Notes under the pieces: generated by a model
Told to the model about the DNA's origin: nothing
What the model saw: the letters and a program-made list of their open reading frames with translations, nothing else
Database searches by the model: none
NCBI RefSeq assembly: GCF_001998865.1
Contig: NZ_CP019607.1
Span: 2,604,001 to 2,668,000, forward strand
DNA from: Tessaracoccus flavescens
GTDB taxonomy: Bacteria > Actinomycetota > Actinomycetes > Propionibacteriales > Propionibacteriaceae
Length of the DNA stretch: 64,000 bases
Direction: 5' to 3'
Program-made: the position numbers and the translations under genes
Shown: piece by piece, positions 51,426-61,606 of the stretch
How the letters are laid out: the number at the start of each line of letters is the position of its first letter
How positions within the stretch are numbered: the stretch's first letter is position 1

Positions 51426-52181
51426 ATGCGCATCGATCTCAATGCCGACGTCGGCGAGTCGTTCGGACGCTGGAGGCTCGGCGACGACGAGGCGATCCTC
51501 GACGTGGTCACCAGCGCGAACGTCGCCTGCGGCTTCCACGCGGGCGATCCGCTCACGCTCTCACGCACGGTCGCGAGCGCGGTCGAACGGGGAGTCAGCA
51601 TCGGCGCGCAGGTGAGCTACCGCGACCTCGCCGGGTTCGGGCGCCGGTTCCTCGACGCCTCCGCCGACGAGCTGAGCGCCGATGTGCTCTATCAGATCGG
51701 CGGACTCGACGGCATCTGCCGACGCATCGGGACCCGGGTGGGCTACGTCAAGCCGCACGGCGCCCTGTACAACGCGATCGTGCACCACGAGGCGCAGGCG
51801 TCGGCCGTGGTCGCCGCCGTCGTCGCCTACGATCCGGGCCTCGCGGTGGTCGGGCTGCCCGGCTCGGTGTTCCTGCAGCTCGCCGAGGCGGCCGGCCTGC
51901 GGGTGATCAGGGAGGGCTTCGCCGACCGCCGCTACCTGCCGGACGGCACGCTGCAGCCACGGCGCGAGGAGGGCTCCGTGCTCACCACCGCGGCTGAGGT
52001 GTCCGACCAGGCGAGCCGGCTCACGAGGGGAACGGTCGTCGCCGCCGACGGGTCACAGATCCCGATGAGCGTCGACTCCATCTGCGTCCACGGCGACACG
52101 GAGCAGGCCCACGAGCTGGCCCTTGCCGTGCGCGAGCCGCTCGAGGCCGAGGGCGTGGAGTTCCGGTCGTTCGTGCCGTGA
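51426..52181 (+). CDS. pxpA: 5-oxoprolinase subunit A (LamB/YcsF family)
   Basis: PxpA is one of three subunits of the bacterial ATP-dependent 5-oxoprolinase that recycles pyroglutamate to glutamate. The 251-residue protein has RIDLNADVGESFGRWRLGDDEAILDVVTSANVACGFHAGDP, YVKPHGALYN and EGFADRRYLPDGTLQPR, all family hallmarks. GTGA overlap with pxpBC. Confidence 0.93.
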   Translation: MRIDLNADVGESFGRWRLGDDEAILDVVTSANVACGFHAGDPLTLSRTVASAVERGVSIGAQVSYRDLAGFGRRFLDASADELSADVLYQIGGLDGICRRIGTRVGYVKPHGALYNAIVHHEAQASAVVAAVVAYDPGLAVVGLPGSVFLQLAEAAGLRVIREGFADRRYLPDGTLQPRREEGSVLTTAAEVSDQASRLTRGTVVAADGSQIPMSVDSICVHGDTEQAHELALAVREPLEAEGVEFRSFVP

Positions 52182-53722
52182 GGCTGCTTCCCTGCGGGGA
52201 GCGGGCCCTGCTGATCGAGGTCGCCTCGCTCGACGAGGTGCTGGCCTTGGAGACCTCCCTCCGCGGGCTCGCCGAAGCCGGTCGCGGCGCCTGGGGTGAG
52301 GTCGTCGACGTGGTGCCTGCCGCGCGGACCGTGCTCGTGACGGGGCCGCCCGCCGACCTGCTCAGGCGGCTGGTCGAGGCCGCGCTCGGCTCCTCGGAGC
52401 TCTCGAGCGTCGCGTCGCCGCCCGTGCGCGAGGTGGTCATCCCCGTTCGCTACGACGGCCCCGACCTCGAGGACGTGGCCGACCTGACGGGCCTGACGGT
52501 GGACCAGGTGGTGGCCGCGCACACCGGGACCCCGTGGCGTGTCGCCTTCGGAGGGTTCGCCCCCGGCTTCGCCTACCTCGTCGGCGGCGACCCACGGCTG
52601 CGCGTCCCGCGCCGTGGCTCCCCGCGCACCCGCGTGCCTGCGGGCTCCGTCGGTCTGGCAGACGAGTTCAGCGGCGTCTATCCGACCTCCTCCCCGGGTG
52701 GGTGGCAGGTGATCGGGGAGAGCGACGTCGCCCTGTTCGACCCGTCCGCGCGCAAGCCAGCGCTGCTCACCCCAGGTACCCGGGTCCGGTTCGAGGCGAC
52801 CGACGCCCCGCCGACCGCCATCTCCCGCGGAGTACCTGCCGCCCAGACGACCTCGGCGCGCGCACTGCTCGTGGAGGAGACGCTGCTGCCGATCCTGATC
52901 GAGGACGAGGGCAGGCCGGGGCTGGCAGCCGTCGGGGTCGGCGCCTCTGGCGCGGCCAACCTCGGTGCCTACCGGCTGGGGGCGAGGCTGGTCGGCAACC
53001 GCGACGGTGAGGCGGCGCTCGAACTGGCCATGGGCCGGGCGGACCTGATCGCGGTCGGCGATCTGACACTCGCCCTGACCGGCAGCCCCTGCCTCGTCAC
53101 CGTCGACGGCCGCGCGGTGTCCGCGGGCATCGCCTTCACCGCCCCGGACGGCGCGAGGATCCGGATCGGCGCCCCCGCAGACGGGTTGAGGTCCTATCTG
53201 TCCGTGCGGGGCGGGATCGACGTGCCCGAAGTGCTCGGCTCGCGCTCCCGCGACACCCTCGGATCCCTCGGCCCGGAGCCGGCGGTGGCAGGAGCGCGCC
53301 TCCCCGTCGCGGAGGCGTCGGGGCCGTGGCTGCCGGTGATCGACTGGACGCCGCTCAGCGTCGAGCCGGTGGACCTGGTCGAGCTGCGCTACCTTCCCGG
53401 CCCGCGTGACGACTGGGTCGAGGGGATGGACGGATCCGAGTGGAGCGTCGGCTCCGCGGTCGACCGGATCGGCGCGCGGCTGACCGGAGAGCCCCTTCGC
53501 AGGCGCGAGGGTGAACTGCCGAGCGAGCCGGTGGTGCGGGGCGCCATCCAGGTCCCGCCGTCTGGGGAGCCGGTGCTCTTCCTCGCCGACCACCCGGTCA
53601 CCGGGGGATATCCGGTGGCAGGGGTGCTGACGGCTCAGGCGGCTGACAGCGCAGCCCAGCTCGGGCCGGGGCAGCGCTGTCGACTCGTCGCGGTGCGGCT
53701 CAGAGCACCGACTGCCGGTTGA
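52178..53722 (+). CDS. pxpBC: Fused 5-oxoprolinase subunits B and C
   Basis: The 514-residue protein joins PxpB (KipI-like, about 1-215, with RLLPCGERALLIEV and FGGFAPGFAYLVGGDPRLRVPRRGSPRTRVPAGSVGLADEFSGVYP) to PxpC (KipA-like, about 225-514, with GLAAVGVGASGAANLGAYRLGARLVGN and YLSVRGGIDVPEVLGSRSRDTLGSLG). PxpC ends early with VAVRLRAPTAG. The 3' end overlaps the convergent SUFU-like gene by 23 bp. Confidence 0.92.
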   Translation: MRLLPCGERALLIEVASLDEVLALETSLRGLAEAGRGAWGEVVDVVPAARTVLVTGPPADLLRRLVEAALGSSELSSVASPPVREVVIPVRYDGPDLEDVADLTGLTVDQVVAAHTGTPWRVAFGGFAPGFAYLVGGDPRLRVPRRGSPRTRVPAGSVGLADEFSGVYPTSSPGGWQVIGESDVALFDPSARKPALLTPGTRVRFEATDAPPTAISRGVPAAQTTSARALLVEETLLPILIEDEGRPGLAAVGVGASGAANLGAYRLGARLVGNRDGEAALELAMGRADLIAVGDLTLALTGSPCLVTVDGRAVSAGIAFTAPDGARIRIGAPADGLRSYLSVRGGIDVPEVLGSRSRDTLGSLGPEPAVAGARLPVAEASGPWLPVIDWTPLSVEPVDLVELRYLPGPRDDWVEGMDGSEWSVGSAVDRIGARLTGEPLRRREGELPSEPVVRGAIQVPPSGEPVLFLADHPVTGGYPVAGVLTAQAADSAAQLGPGQRCRLVAVRLRAPTAG

Positions 53723-54458
53723 CGTCCGAGACGACCCCGACGCCGGCCTCGGCAAGCTTCTCCACGAGTTCACCTCGGGCGGCACCGCCTCCCGAGACGA
53801 TGTAGGCCGTCTCGGCGGGGGTGATCAGCGTGATCGGGATCATCCGGATCTCCTCACCGGGAGCGAGGGTGACCTCCGCAGAGCGGCCGGGCGCCTCGAT
53901 CCCGATCAGGATGCCGATCGTGCCCTGCGGGGTGAACAGGTGCTCCGGCACCCCCTCAGGCGCGGGCAGCTCCATCGAGACGACCCCGTACTGCTCCAGG
54001 TGACCTGTGATGCCGCCGAGGTCGGCGACGTTCGCCGCGAAGTTCTGCAGGGCGCCCAGCTCCCAACTCCCCGCGATGGTGTTGAAGTTCGCACCCACCA
54101 GCGCGGGGGACTCGAGGTAGACCTCGGCCCCGAACCCGTTGGCCGGGCCGGAGTCGTCGCGGAACGGGTCGGTCATGCCGTCGGTGGCGAGGATGACCGT
54201 GTCGTCGGTGCGGGTGATGACATAGGACTGTCGCGTGGTCGGCCACGGCGGGGCGCCCATGAACTCCGGGCTGACGAGGTGCGCGACCACCTGGTCGTCG
54301 AGCGTCCCGATCCCGTTCCAGTAAGCGTTGCGGGCCTCGGCCCACTGCTCCCAGCGCGGATCGTCCTCCTCGACCTCCTCCTCGGCGGCCTGCCCGGGCG
54401 CATCGGCTGCCCGAGTGGCATTGTCGTCGTGCTTCTTCCGCTTGCTGAACCAACCCAT
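53700..54458 (-). CDS. Suppressor-of-fused-like domain protein
   Basis: The 252-residue product has a basic start (GWFSKRKKHDD) and an acidic linker, then a region resembling SUFU domains: ITRTDDTVILATDGMTDPFRDDSGPANGFGAEVYLESPALVG, and a later IGILIGIEAPG. Bacterial SUFU proteins are often immunity proteins of polymorphic toxins, although many stand alone. No toxin is next to it. ATG 54458 has AGGAAGG upstream and a TAGGCT box (54486-54491). Confidence 0.6.
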   Translation of the reverse strand: MGWFSKRKKHDDNATRAADAPGQAAEEEVEEDDPRWEQWAEARNAYWNGIGTLDDQVVAHLVSPEFMGAPPWPTTRQSYVITRTDDTVILATDGMTDPFRDDSGPANGFGAEVYLESPALVGANFNTIAGSWELGALQNFAANVADLGGITGHLEQYGVVSMELPAPEGVPEHLFTPQGTIGILIGIEAPGRSAEVTLAPGEEIRMIPITLITPAETAYIVSGGGAARGELVEKLAEAGVGVVSDVNRQSVL

Positions 54459-54624
54459 GATGAGCCTTCCTGTGTCGTGACCACGAGCCTAGTCACGCGC
54501 GGGTGCAGCCGGCTGGGAAAGACGACCGCTCATCGCCCGGACGCCGGGTCCCGGCTGCGTCGGTGCACGGCCCTTCGTCCGCGTCGAACCGGCGCCGGGA
54601 ACTCCCGGTCGCGGCGGCGTCGGG

Positions 54625-55047
54625 TCAGCACAGGGTGAGCTTCTGGCGCAGGACGGTCAGGGCGTCGTCGAGGTCTGCGTCGGTGCGCAGGTCGATGGAG
54701 ACAGGGACCGAGGTGCCTACGGGTGGCTGGTGAAGCGTGCGGGCGCGCAGCGTCTCGCTGAGGTCCAGGTCGACAAGCAGGGCCCGATGCGCCTCCGGGA
54801 AGTAGACGGTGACGCGCCCGACGCCGACCCAGAGCGAGAGCCAGGCGAAGTTCCGCGTCCCTCGCATCACCTTCCCGAGCCAGCCGCCGTCCACGTACCA
54901 GCGCCAGCTCACGGTGACGCGGAGGTCGGGGTCCTCCAGTGCCTTGAGGAAGCGCTCCCAGATCGGACAGGTGTCGCCGAGGGCGTCCTCGATCAGGTCA
55001 GCTGTCGGGGGAAGATCACGGTTCTGCAGCGCAGGAATGTCGTTCAT
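54625..55047 (-). CDS. DUF3788-like protein
   Basis: The 140-residue protein reads LIEDALGDTCPIWERFLKALEDPDLRVTVSWRWYVDGGWLGKVMRGTRNFAWLSLWVGVGRVTVYF, the W...Y...GW....K..R.L..L pattern of DUF3788, a family of small alpha/beta proteins. ATG 55047 is preferred to an upstream in-frame start. Role unknown. The gap to the SUFU-like gene (54459-54624) holds only that gene's promoter. Confidence 0.65.
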   Translation of the reverse strand: MNDIPALQNRDLPPTADLIEDALGDTCPIWERFLKALEDPDLRVTVSWRWYVDGGWLGKVMRGTRNFAWLSLWVGVGRVTVYFPEAHRALLVDLDLSETLRARTLHQPPVGTSVPVSIDLRTDADLDDALTVLRQKLTLC

Positions 55048-55168
55048 CAGGTGGCTCCGTTGCCAGTGGGGAGCGCCGTCGCTCACCCCCATCATGTCCT
55101 ATCCCATGCCGGCCGATGGGCCGGGGTGGGGCGACGCGGGAGAGCCGCGCCGCCGCCACGTCAGGGGT

Positions 55169-56899
55169 TCAGCTGAAGCGCACGATCCCGTTGAACACCC
55201 ACGCGTCGGCCTGGACGAAACTCCAGCCGCCCGAGGCGGCGGGAACCGCCGAGACGGTGGTGGCGAGCAGATAGTTGCGACAGCCGCCGCGTCCGGTCAC
55301 GGCCGAGTCACAGTCGGTGCGCCACATCCTGTTCTCGGGGCTGGTCCATTCGCCCTTCTCGGCGAGCGGGTTGCCTGCCCAGAGCGCGCGCGGGGATGGG
55401 AGGTAGGTGAGGTTGTTGAATGCCCATCCGGTGGTGCGCACGTAGCGGCCGTCGCGCAGGACGACCGTCGTGGCCCAGATCTCGGTGCGGCACCGGGTGG
55501 TCTTCGAGTACGGCTCACACGTCGTCGACCAGGCACGTCCGCCGGAGGTGTGCAGTCCAGGTGTGGTGTAGACGTCCACGACCGGCGCGGTCGGGGTGCC
55601 GGGCCTCGGCGTGGCGGTGCGGCTCGGGGATGAGGACGGGGTCGCGTCAGGCGTCGCGCTCGGCGTCGGGTCAGGCTTCGGGGAGACGGAGGGTGACGCG
55701 CTGGGTGAAGGGCTGGGCTCGGCGGTCAGCGTGACGGTCGCGACCCGGCTGAAGCTCGACCCGTTGGCGTTGGTCGCGGTCAGCCGGTACTGCCCCTCGG
55801 TCGCGGGGGAGAGGGTCGCCGAGGTGGCGCCGTCCACGTCGACCCACGCGCCGTCGAAGCGCTGCCACTGCAGCGTGTCGCCGTCGGTGACGTCGGCCGT
55901 CAGGCGGGCCGAGGAGGGAGGGGCCGTGACGTCGGAAGGCTGGGCGGCGATCGTGGGCGGCTGGGCGCACGTCGGGGTGACCTCACCGGTGGCGCGCGCC
56001 GTGCCGTAGCCCGCGCCAGTTGCACCGAGGATCGCCTGGGTCGTCGCCATCAACTGTGGTTTCGTGCCGTTCAGGGTGTTGCTCCACCCGGAGCCGGTGA
56101 GGGACTGCTGCGCGGCGAGGAACGCCTGCGGGGACGTCACGTCCTCGCCGACCTCGGCGAGGGCGCTCGCCATGAGACCGGTCGAGTTCGCGGGCGAGTA
56201 GGTGGCCCAGTAGTAGTTGCCGTCAAGCTGCCTGCGGGCGGCGTCGGAGCGTGACCAGGCGACGGCCTTGTCGATCGCCGCCCTCGCCGTGGCGCGGGTC
56301 TCGGCGGCCTCGACCTCTGAGTCGGCGACGAGCCCGAGTGCATACAGCGACATGGCGGTGTCGTCGGGCTGGGCGGTGAATGCCGCACCTGAACCGTAGC
56401 CCCACGCTCCGCCGGAGTGCTGCGTCGACAGGATCTTCTCGAGCGCGGCCTCAGGGGCAGGCTCACCGAGCCTGGCGAGCGAGATCACGACGAGCTGTGG
56501 CGCCCAGTAGGCACTGAGCTTGCCCGCCTCTGCGTCGGCGCGCTGGGTCTCTGCCCAGTTCGTGGCACAGCTCGCGTCCGCGAAGAACCGGGCGTCGAGG
56601 TTCGCGGCATCGGCCGCAATCATCAGTTTGCCCCGCGAGGCGGCATTGCCTGCTGACCCGGCCGCCGAGCCGGCGAAGGCCTTGAGCATCCCGTCCAGGG
56701 CGGTCGGCTGGGTGTCGGCGGCGGCGAGAGCGATGATCGCGTCCGCCCCTCCCGGTGCGGAGGTTGCTATATAGTCTGCGGCGGCCGTCACGGCGGCCCG
56801 GAGCTGGTCATCGGCGTTCGCGGCGCTGACGGGAACCACGGTCAGCAGCAGCGCGGCCAATGAACCGACCGCTGACGCGGCGGTGAAACGGGTGGGCAC
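55169..56899 (-). CDS. Secreted alpha-toroid protein, candidate extracellular cobalamin binder
   Basis: The 576-residue protein has a signal peptide (1-26), an alpha/alpha-toroid of prenyltransferase/transcobalamin type (about 30-305; QHSGGAWGYGSGAAF...DDTAMSLYALG), an Ig-like domain (about 315-392), a Pro/Ser/Thr linker (393-440) and a C-terminal domain with Cys461, Cys470, Cys530 and Cys540 (GWAFNNLTYLPSPRALWAGN). The long leader is a cobalamin riboswitch. Intrinsic factor and haptocorrin bind B12 with the same toroid, so a role in B12 capture at the cell surface is inferred. No transmembrane anchor or sorting signal is visible; the last domain may bind the wall. Confidence 0.75.
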   Translation of the reverse strand: MPTRFTAASAVGSLAALLLTVVPVSAANADDQLRAAVTAAADYIATSAPGGADAIIALAAADTQPTALDGMLKAFAGSAAGSAGNAASRGKLMIAADAANLDARFFADASCATNWAETQRADAEAGKLSAYWAPQLVVISLARLGEPAPEAALEKILSTQHSGGAWGYGSGAAFTAQPDDTAMSLYALGLVADSEVEAAETRATARAAIDKAVAWSRSDAARRQLDGNYYWATYSPANSTGLMASALAEVGEDVTSPQAFLAAQQSLTGSGWSNTLNGTKPQLMATTQAILGATGAGYGTARATGEVTPTCAQPPTIAAQPSDVTAPPSSARLTADVTDGDTLQWQRFDGAWVDVDGATSATLSPATEGQYRLTATNANGSSFSRVATVTLTAEPSPSPSASPSVSPKPDPTPSATPDATPSSSPSRTATPRPGTPTAPVVDVYTTPGLHTSGGRAWSTTCEPYSKTTRCRTEIWATTVVLRDGRYVRTTGWAFNNLTYLPSPRALWAGNPLAEKGEWTSPENRMWRTDCDSAVTGRGGCRNYLLATTVSAVPAASGGWSFVQADAWVFNGIVRFS

Positions 56900-56989
56900 C
56901 TCGGGTACTCCTTCGATGGTGAGGGCACGAGGGAGGTGCTGGCGCGAAGCGGCACCCGACCCACCCCGTAGACCTCGACGGGTTTTGTT

Positions 56990-57098
56990 CGGTCGGCTTC
57001 GTGTCCCCAGGCATTCCGGCTGTGGCCCCGAGGGGCCTTCACGGTTGCGGGTCAGCTCTGGATTCGAACCAGATTCCCCCGGAGGTGAAGTCGTGAAG
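56990..57098 (-). promoter_or_regulatory. Cobalamin riboswitch
   Basis: On the minus strand, GGGAATCTGGT (57078-57068), GCTGACCCGCAACCGTGA (57056-57039) and the B12 box region AGCCGGAATGCC (57021-57010) follow the conserved cobalamin aptamer order, with a hairpin AGGCCCC-TCG-GGGGCC-like arm between the last two. The start codon at 56899 lies about 90 nt beyond. A leader GGGTGGG (56966-56960) can pair with CCCACCC in codons 2-4. Confidence 0.85.
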
Positions 57099-57104
57099 AG
57101 GCTA
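57099..57104 (-). promoter_or_regulatory. -10 box upstream of the riboswitch
   Basis: Minus-strand TAGCCT places transcription start near 57092, at the 5' edge of the aptamer. Confidence 0.5.
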
Positions 57105-57192
57105 GCAGTGCGAGGCCGTCGAGGTGAGGCACTCTCGTCTCAGCCGTCGGGGAGGCGGTCGCTGCCGGTACGCGGGAAAGGCGTGAGCTTCG

Positions 57193-57219
57193 TTGGCACT
57201 CGGCTTGATTGAGTGCTAA
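57193..57219 (+). promoter_or_regulatory. CIRCE element 1 (HrcA operator)
   Basis: TTGGCACTC-N9-GAGTGCTAA, one change from the CIRCE consensus. It overlaps the -35 region of the groES promoter (TTGATT 57205-57210, TAGTTT 57228-57233, spacer 17 bp). Confidence 0.9.
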
Positions 57220-57233
57220 AGCCGCGATAGTTT
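57205..57233 (+). promoter_or_regulatory. groES promoter
   Basis: TTGATT and TAGTTT with a 17-bp spacer lie between the two CIRCE elements. The leader to groES is about 115 nt. Confidence 0.55.
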
Positions 57234-57238
57234 TGGGA

Positions 57239-57265
57239 TTGGCACTCGACCCGTTCGGGTGCTAA
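57239..57265 (+). promoter_or_regulatory. CIRCE element 2
   Basis: TTGGCACTC-N9-GGGTGCTAA, one further mismatch in the right arm, just downstream of the -10 box. Two operators suggest tight HrcA repression. Confidence 0.8.
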
Positions 57266-57354
57266 CCGGCTGGGCGGCACCCGCGACGACGCCCAACCAC
57301 CCCGAACCAGAACATTGAGCCGGGTAACCGGAAACGTAGAGAAAGGTGTTTGAC

Positions 57355-57651
57355 GTGGCAACCATGATCAAGCCGCTCGAGGACCGCATCCTCATCCAGC
57401 CCCTCGAGGCCGTTCAGACCACCGCCTCCGGGCTCGTCATCCCCGACACGGCCAAGGAGAAGCCCCAGGAGGGCAAGGTCATCGCGACCGGCCCCGGCCG
57501 CATCGACGACAAGGGCAACCGCATCCCGCTCGACGTCGCCGAGGGCGATGTCGTGATCTTCTCGAAGTACGGCGGCACCGAGGTCAAGTACGACGGCCAG
57601 GAGTACCTCCTGCTGAACGCCCGCGACATCCTCGCCGTCGTCAGCAAGTAA
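57355..57651 (+). CDS. groES: Co-chaperonin GroES
   Basis: The 98-residue heptameric lid protein reads [46 protein letters not shown], with mobile loop and [28 protein letters not shown] 57355 gives the usual 98-residue length; AGAAAGG lies upstream. It is followed by groEL after 15 nt. Confidence 0.95.
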   Translation: MATMIKPLEDRILIQPLEAVQTTASGLVIPDTAKEKPQEGKVIATGPGRIDDKGNRIPLDVAEGDVVIFSKYGGTEVKYDGQEYLLLNARDILAVVSK

Positions 57652-59256
<1,605 letters not shown>

Positions 59257-59273
59257 TCGTCTGATCTCTCAGC

Positions 59274-59307
59274 CGAAGTCCCCGGACCACACGGTCCGGG
59301 GACTTCG
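59274..59307 (+). terminator. Terminator of groESL
   Basis: GAAGTCCCCGGACC pairs exactly with GGTCCGGGGACTTC (14 bp, 15 with the flanking C-G), loop ACAC. Confidence 0.85.
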
Positions 59308-59360
59308 TCGTCTCTGCAGCCCCCAAGCCTGGCGCGCCCGGTTCTGTCGGAGGCCCTGAC

Positions 59361-59366
59361 TACTGT
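59361..59366 (+). promoter_or_regulatory. -10 box of leaderless UvrD-type helicase gene
   Basis: TACTGT lies 7 nt before the ATG at 59374. Confidence 0.6.
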
Positions 59367-59373
59367 CCCTTCC

Positions 59374-61386
59374 ATGATCGACACCGAAGCGGCCGCAGAC
59401 CTCGACGACGCGCAGCGAGAGGCCGTCGAACACCACGGCGGCGCCCTCGTCGTCGCCGCCGGCGCAGGCACGGGGAAGACGAGGACGCTCACCGCACGGG
59501 TGGCCCGGCTGGTCGACTCGGGGGTCGCGCCGGAGTTGATCCTGCTGCTGACCTTCACCCGCCGCGCCGCGGCCGCGATGACCAGCCGGGCAGCCGCCCT
59601 GTGCGAGAACCCGTCGGTGACGCAGCGGATGTGGAGCGGCACGTTCCACGCGGTTGCCCACCGGATCGTCGCCGAACACACCCAGCACCTCGGGCTGGAG
59701 GACGTCACCGTGCTCGACCCGGGCGACGTCACCGACCTGCTCGACCTGCTCCGCGAGGAGCAGGGGCTCTCGGGCACCGAGCACCGCCTCCCGACGTCGC
59801 AGACCCTCGCCGACATCTGCTCTCGGGCTGTCAACACCGGTGTTCCCACCCGGCAGGTGATGGCCGAGCAGTTCCCGTGGTGCCTCGATCACGCAGACCG
59901 GATCAACGACCTGCTCAAGGCCTACGTCGCCCGCAAGCGGGCGCGGGGTCTGCTCGACTTCGACGACCTCCTGATCTACTGGCGTGCGCTGCTCGCCGAC
60001 CCGATCGTCGGCGACCGGCTCCGCGCCCGCTGGGACTGGGTGCTGGTCGACGAGTACCAGGACGTCAACCAGATCCAGGTCGACATCGTCCGCCTGCTGC
60101 GTCCCGACGGTGAGGGGCTCACCGTCGTCGGCGACGACGCCCAGGCCGTCTACGGCTTCCGAGGCGCCACCTCCGAGCACCTGCTGCACCTGCACGAGGA
60201 TCTGCCTGGCTCGACGCTTGTCCGGCTGGAGCGCAACTTCCGGTCCAGCCAGCAGATCCTCGACCTCGCAAACGTGGTCCGCCCCGGAGCGCTACGGCTC
60301 GACCTCACCGCCGACCGCGGCGGCTGTGGCCCGCGCCCCGTACACGTCCAGTGCGCCAACTCCGACGACGAGGCGCGCGAGGTGGCAGACGCGGTCCTCG
60401 CCGCCCACCAGGAGGGCCTCGATCTGCGCGACCAGGCCGTCCTCTTCCGCACCGGGACGCACAGTAACCAGCTCGAGATCGAGCTGCGCGTGCGCGGCAT
60501 CCCCTTCCACAAGTACGGAGGCATCGGCTACCTCGAGACGGCGCACGTCCGCGACCTGATCGCCGCCTTCCGGGTCAGCCTCAACCCCGGCGACGAGATC
60601 TCCTGGTACCGGCTCCTCACCCGGCACCGCGCGCTCGGCAAGGTGTCGGCCCGCACCCTCTCCGCCCGCCTCGTGGAAGGCGCCGACCACCACGACGTCG
60701 TCTCAGAGGCCCCGGCGAAGGCGCGCACCGCGCTGGCAAGGACCCTCGAGCTGATCCGCGCCGCAAGCTCGACGAGGGTGCCAGCTCTGATGGTCGAGGC
60801 CTGCCAGCAGGCGGTTGAGCCGCTGCTGCGCCAGCACTACGTCGACTGGTCACGCCGCGCCGCCGATGTCGAGGGGGTCGCCCAGGCGGCCTCACGGCAG
60901 CGTGACCTGCGCTCCTTCATCGCCGAGGCGACGATCGACCCGACCTCGGTCGCGGGGGACTGGGCGAAGAAGCCGCACCTGGACGAGGACTACCTCGTCC
61001 TCTCGACCATCCACTCGGCAAAGGGCCTCGAGTGGAGTGCGGTCCATCTGCTCCGGGCGACGGATGGTTCCATGCCCTCCGACATGGCGCTCACCTCGAA
61101 GGAAGGACTCGAGGAGGAGCAGCGGCTTTTCTACGTCGCCACCACCCGCGCCCGCGACACGCTGCGGATCTACTCGCCGATGCGCCTCCCAGTCCATCCG
61201 ACGAGCATGAGCTCGCGCCACGTGCTCGCCAAGCCGAGCCGGTTCCTGACGGCTCCGGCGCTGCGCACCATGGACGCGGTCGCGTCGGCCGGGGTGCTGG
61301 CCCAGCCGGTGGCCTCCGGGGCGGCGGCGTCGAAGCAGGCGGCACCGTTGATCACGGTGCCGGACCTTGGAGACCTCTTCGGCTGA
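59374..61386 (+). CDS. UvrD/Rep-type DNA helicase
   Basis: The 670-residue SF1 helicase has LDDAQREAVEHHGGALVVAAGAGTGKTRTL (Q motif and Walker A 30-36), LTFTRRAAAAM, WVLVDEYQDVNQIQ (motif II), GDDAQAVYGFRGA, LERNFRSSQQIL (motif IV), STIHSAKGLEW (motif V) and FYVATTRARDTL (motif VI). It is close to UvrD2/PcrA-type enzymes but shorter than UvrD1 and has no HRDC domain. It ends with PDLGDLFG. Confidence 0.92.
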   Translation: MIDTEAAADLDDAQREAVEHHGGALVVAAGAGTGKTRTLTARVARLVDSGVAPELILLLTFTRRAAAAMTSRAAALCENPSVTQRMWSGTFHAVAHRIVAEHTQHLGLEDVTVLDPGDVTDLLDLLREEQGLSGTEHRLPTSQTLADICSRAVNTGVPTRQVMAEQFPWCLDHADRINDLLKAYVARKRARGLLDFDDLLIYWRALLADPIVGDRLRARWDWVLVDEYQDVNQIQVDIVRLLRPDGEGLTVVGDDAQAVYGFRGATSEHLLHLHEDLPGSTLVRLERNFRSSQQILDLANVVRPGALRLDLTADRGGCGPRPVHVQCANSDDEAREVADAVLAAHQEGLDLRDQAVLFRTGTHSNQLEIELRVRGIPFHKYGGIGYLETAHVRDLIAAFRVSLNPGDEISWYRLLTRHRALGKVSARTLSARLVEGADHHDVVSEAPAKARTALARTLELIRAASSTRVPALMVEACQQAVEPLLRQHYVDWSRRAADVEGVAQAASRQRDLRSFIAEATIDPTSVAGDWAKKPHLDEDYLVLSTIHSAKGLEWSAVHLLRATDGSMPSDMALTSKEGLEEEQRLFYVATTRARDTLRIYSPMRLPVHPTSMSSRHVLAKPSRFLTAPALRTMDAVASAGVLAQPVASGAAASKQAAPLITVPDLGDLFG

Positions 61387-61437
61387 CCGGCTCGCCGGGG
61401 CGGCTGAGGGTTCGGGCGCGCCCCGCGCGGTGATGGA

Positions 61438-61605
61438 ATGCTGCTGGGCGTGACGAGTCAGACAGGACCCAACCTCGGGGCGACCCCGCGCTCCCTGGCC
61501 GAGCGGGCCCGCGATCACATCCGTGAGCGGATCACCTCCGGACAGTATCCGCCGGGCTCGCGGATCAAGGAGCGCGAACTGTCGGAGGAGCTGGGCATCT
61601 CGAGG
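61438..61605 (+). pseudogene. GntR-family regulator, 5' fragment
   Basis: The reading frame gives SLAERARDHIRERITSGQYPPGSRIKERELSEELGISR, the first two thirds of a FadR-subfamily GntR winged helix. It then breaks at about 61605 where the conserved PVREAL should follow; instead the sequence reads as the reverse of a carbamate kinase. The ligand domain is missing. The start is probably GTG 61450. Junction and loss point to deletion with decay. Confidence 0.75.
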
Positions 61606-61606
61606 A

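Noticed and set aside
57055..57080. tRNA-like T-loop GGTTCGAATCC on the minus strand
   Set aside because: It is part of the cobalamin aptamer: the flanking GCTGACCCGCAACCG and AGCCGGAATGCC match the riboswitch, and no acceptor stem or anticodon arm can be drawn.
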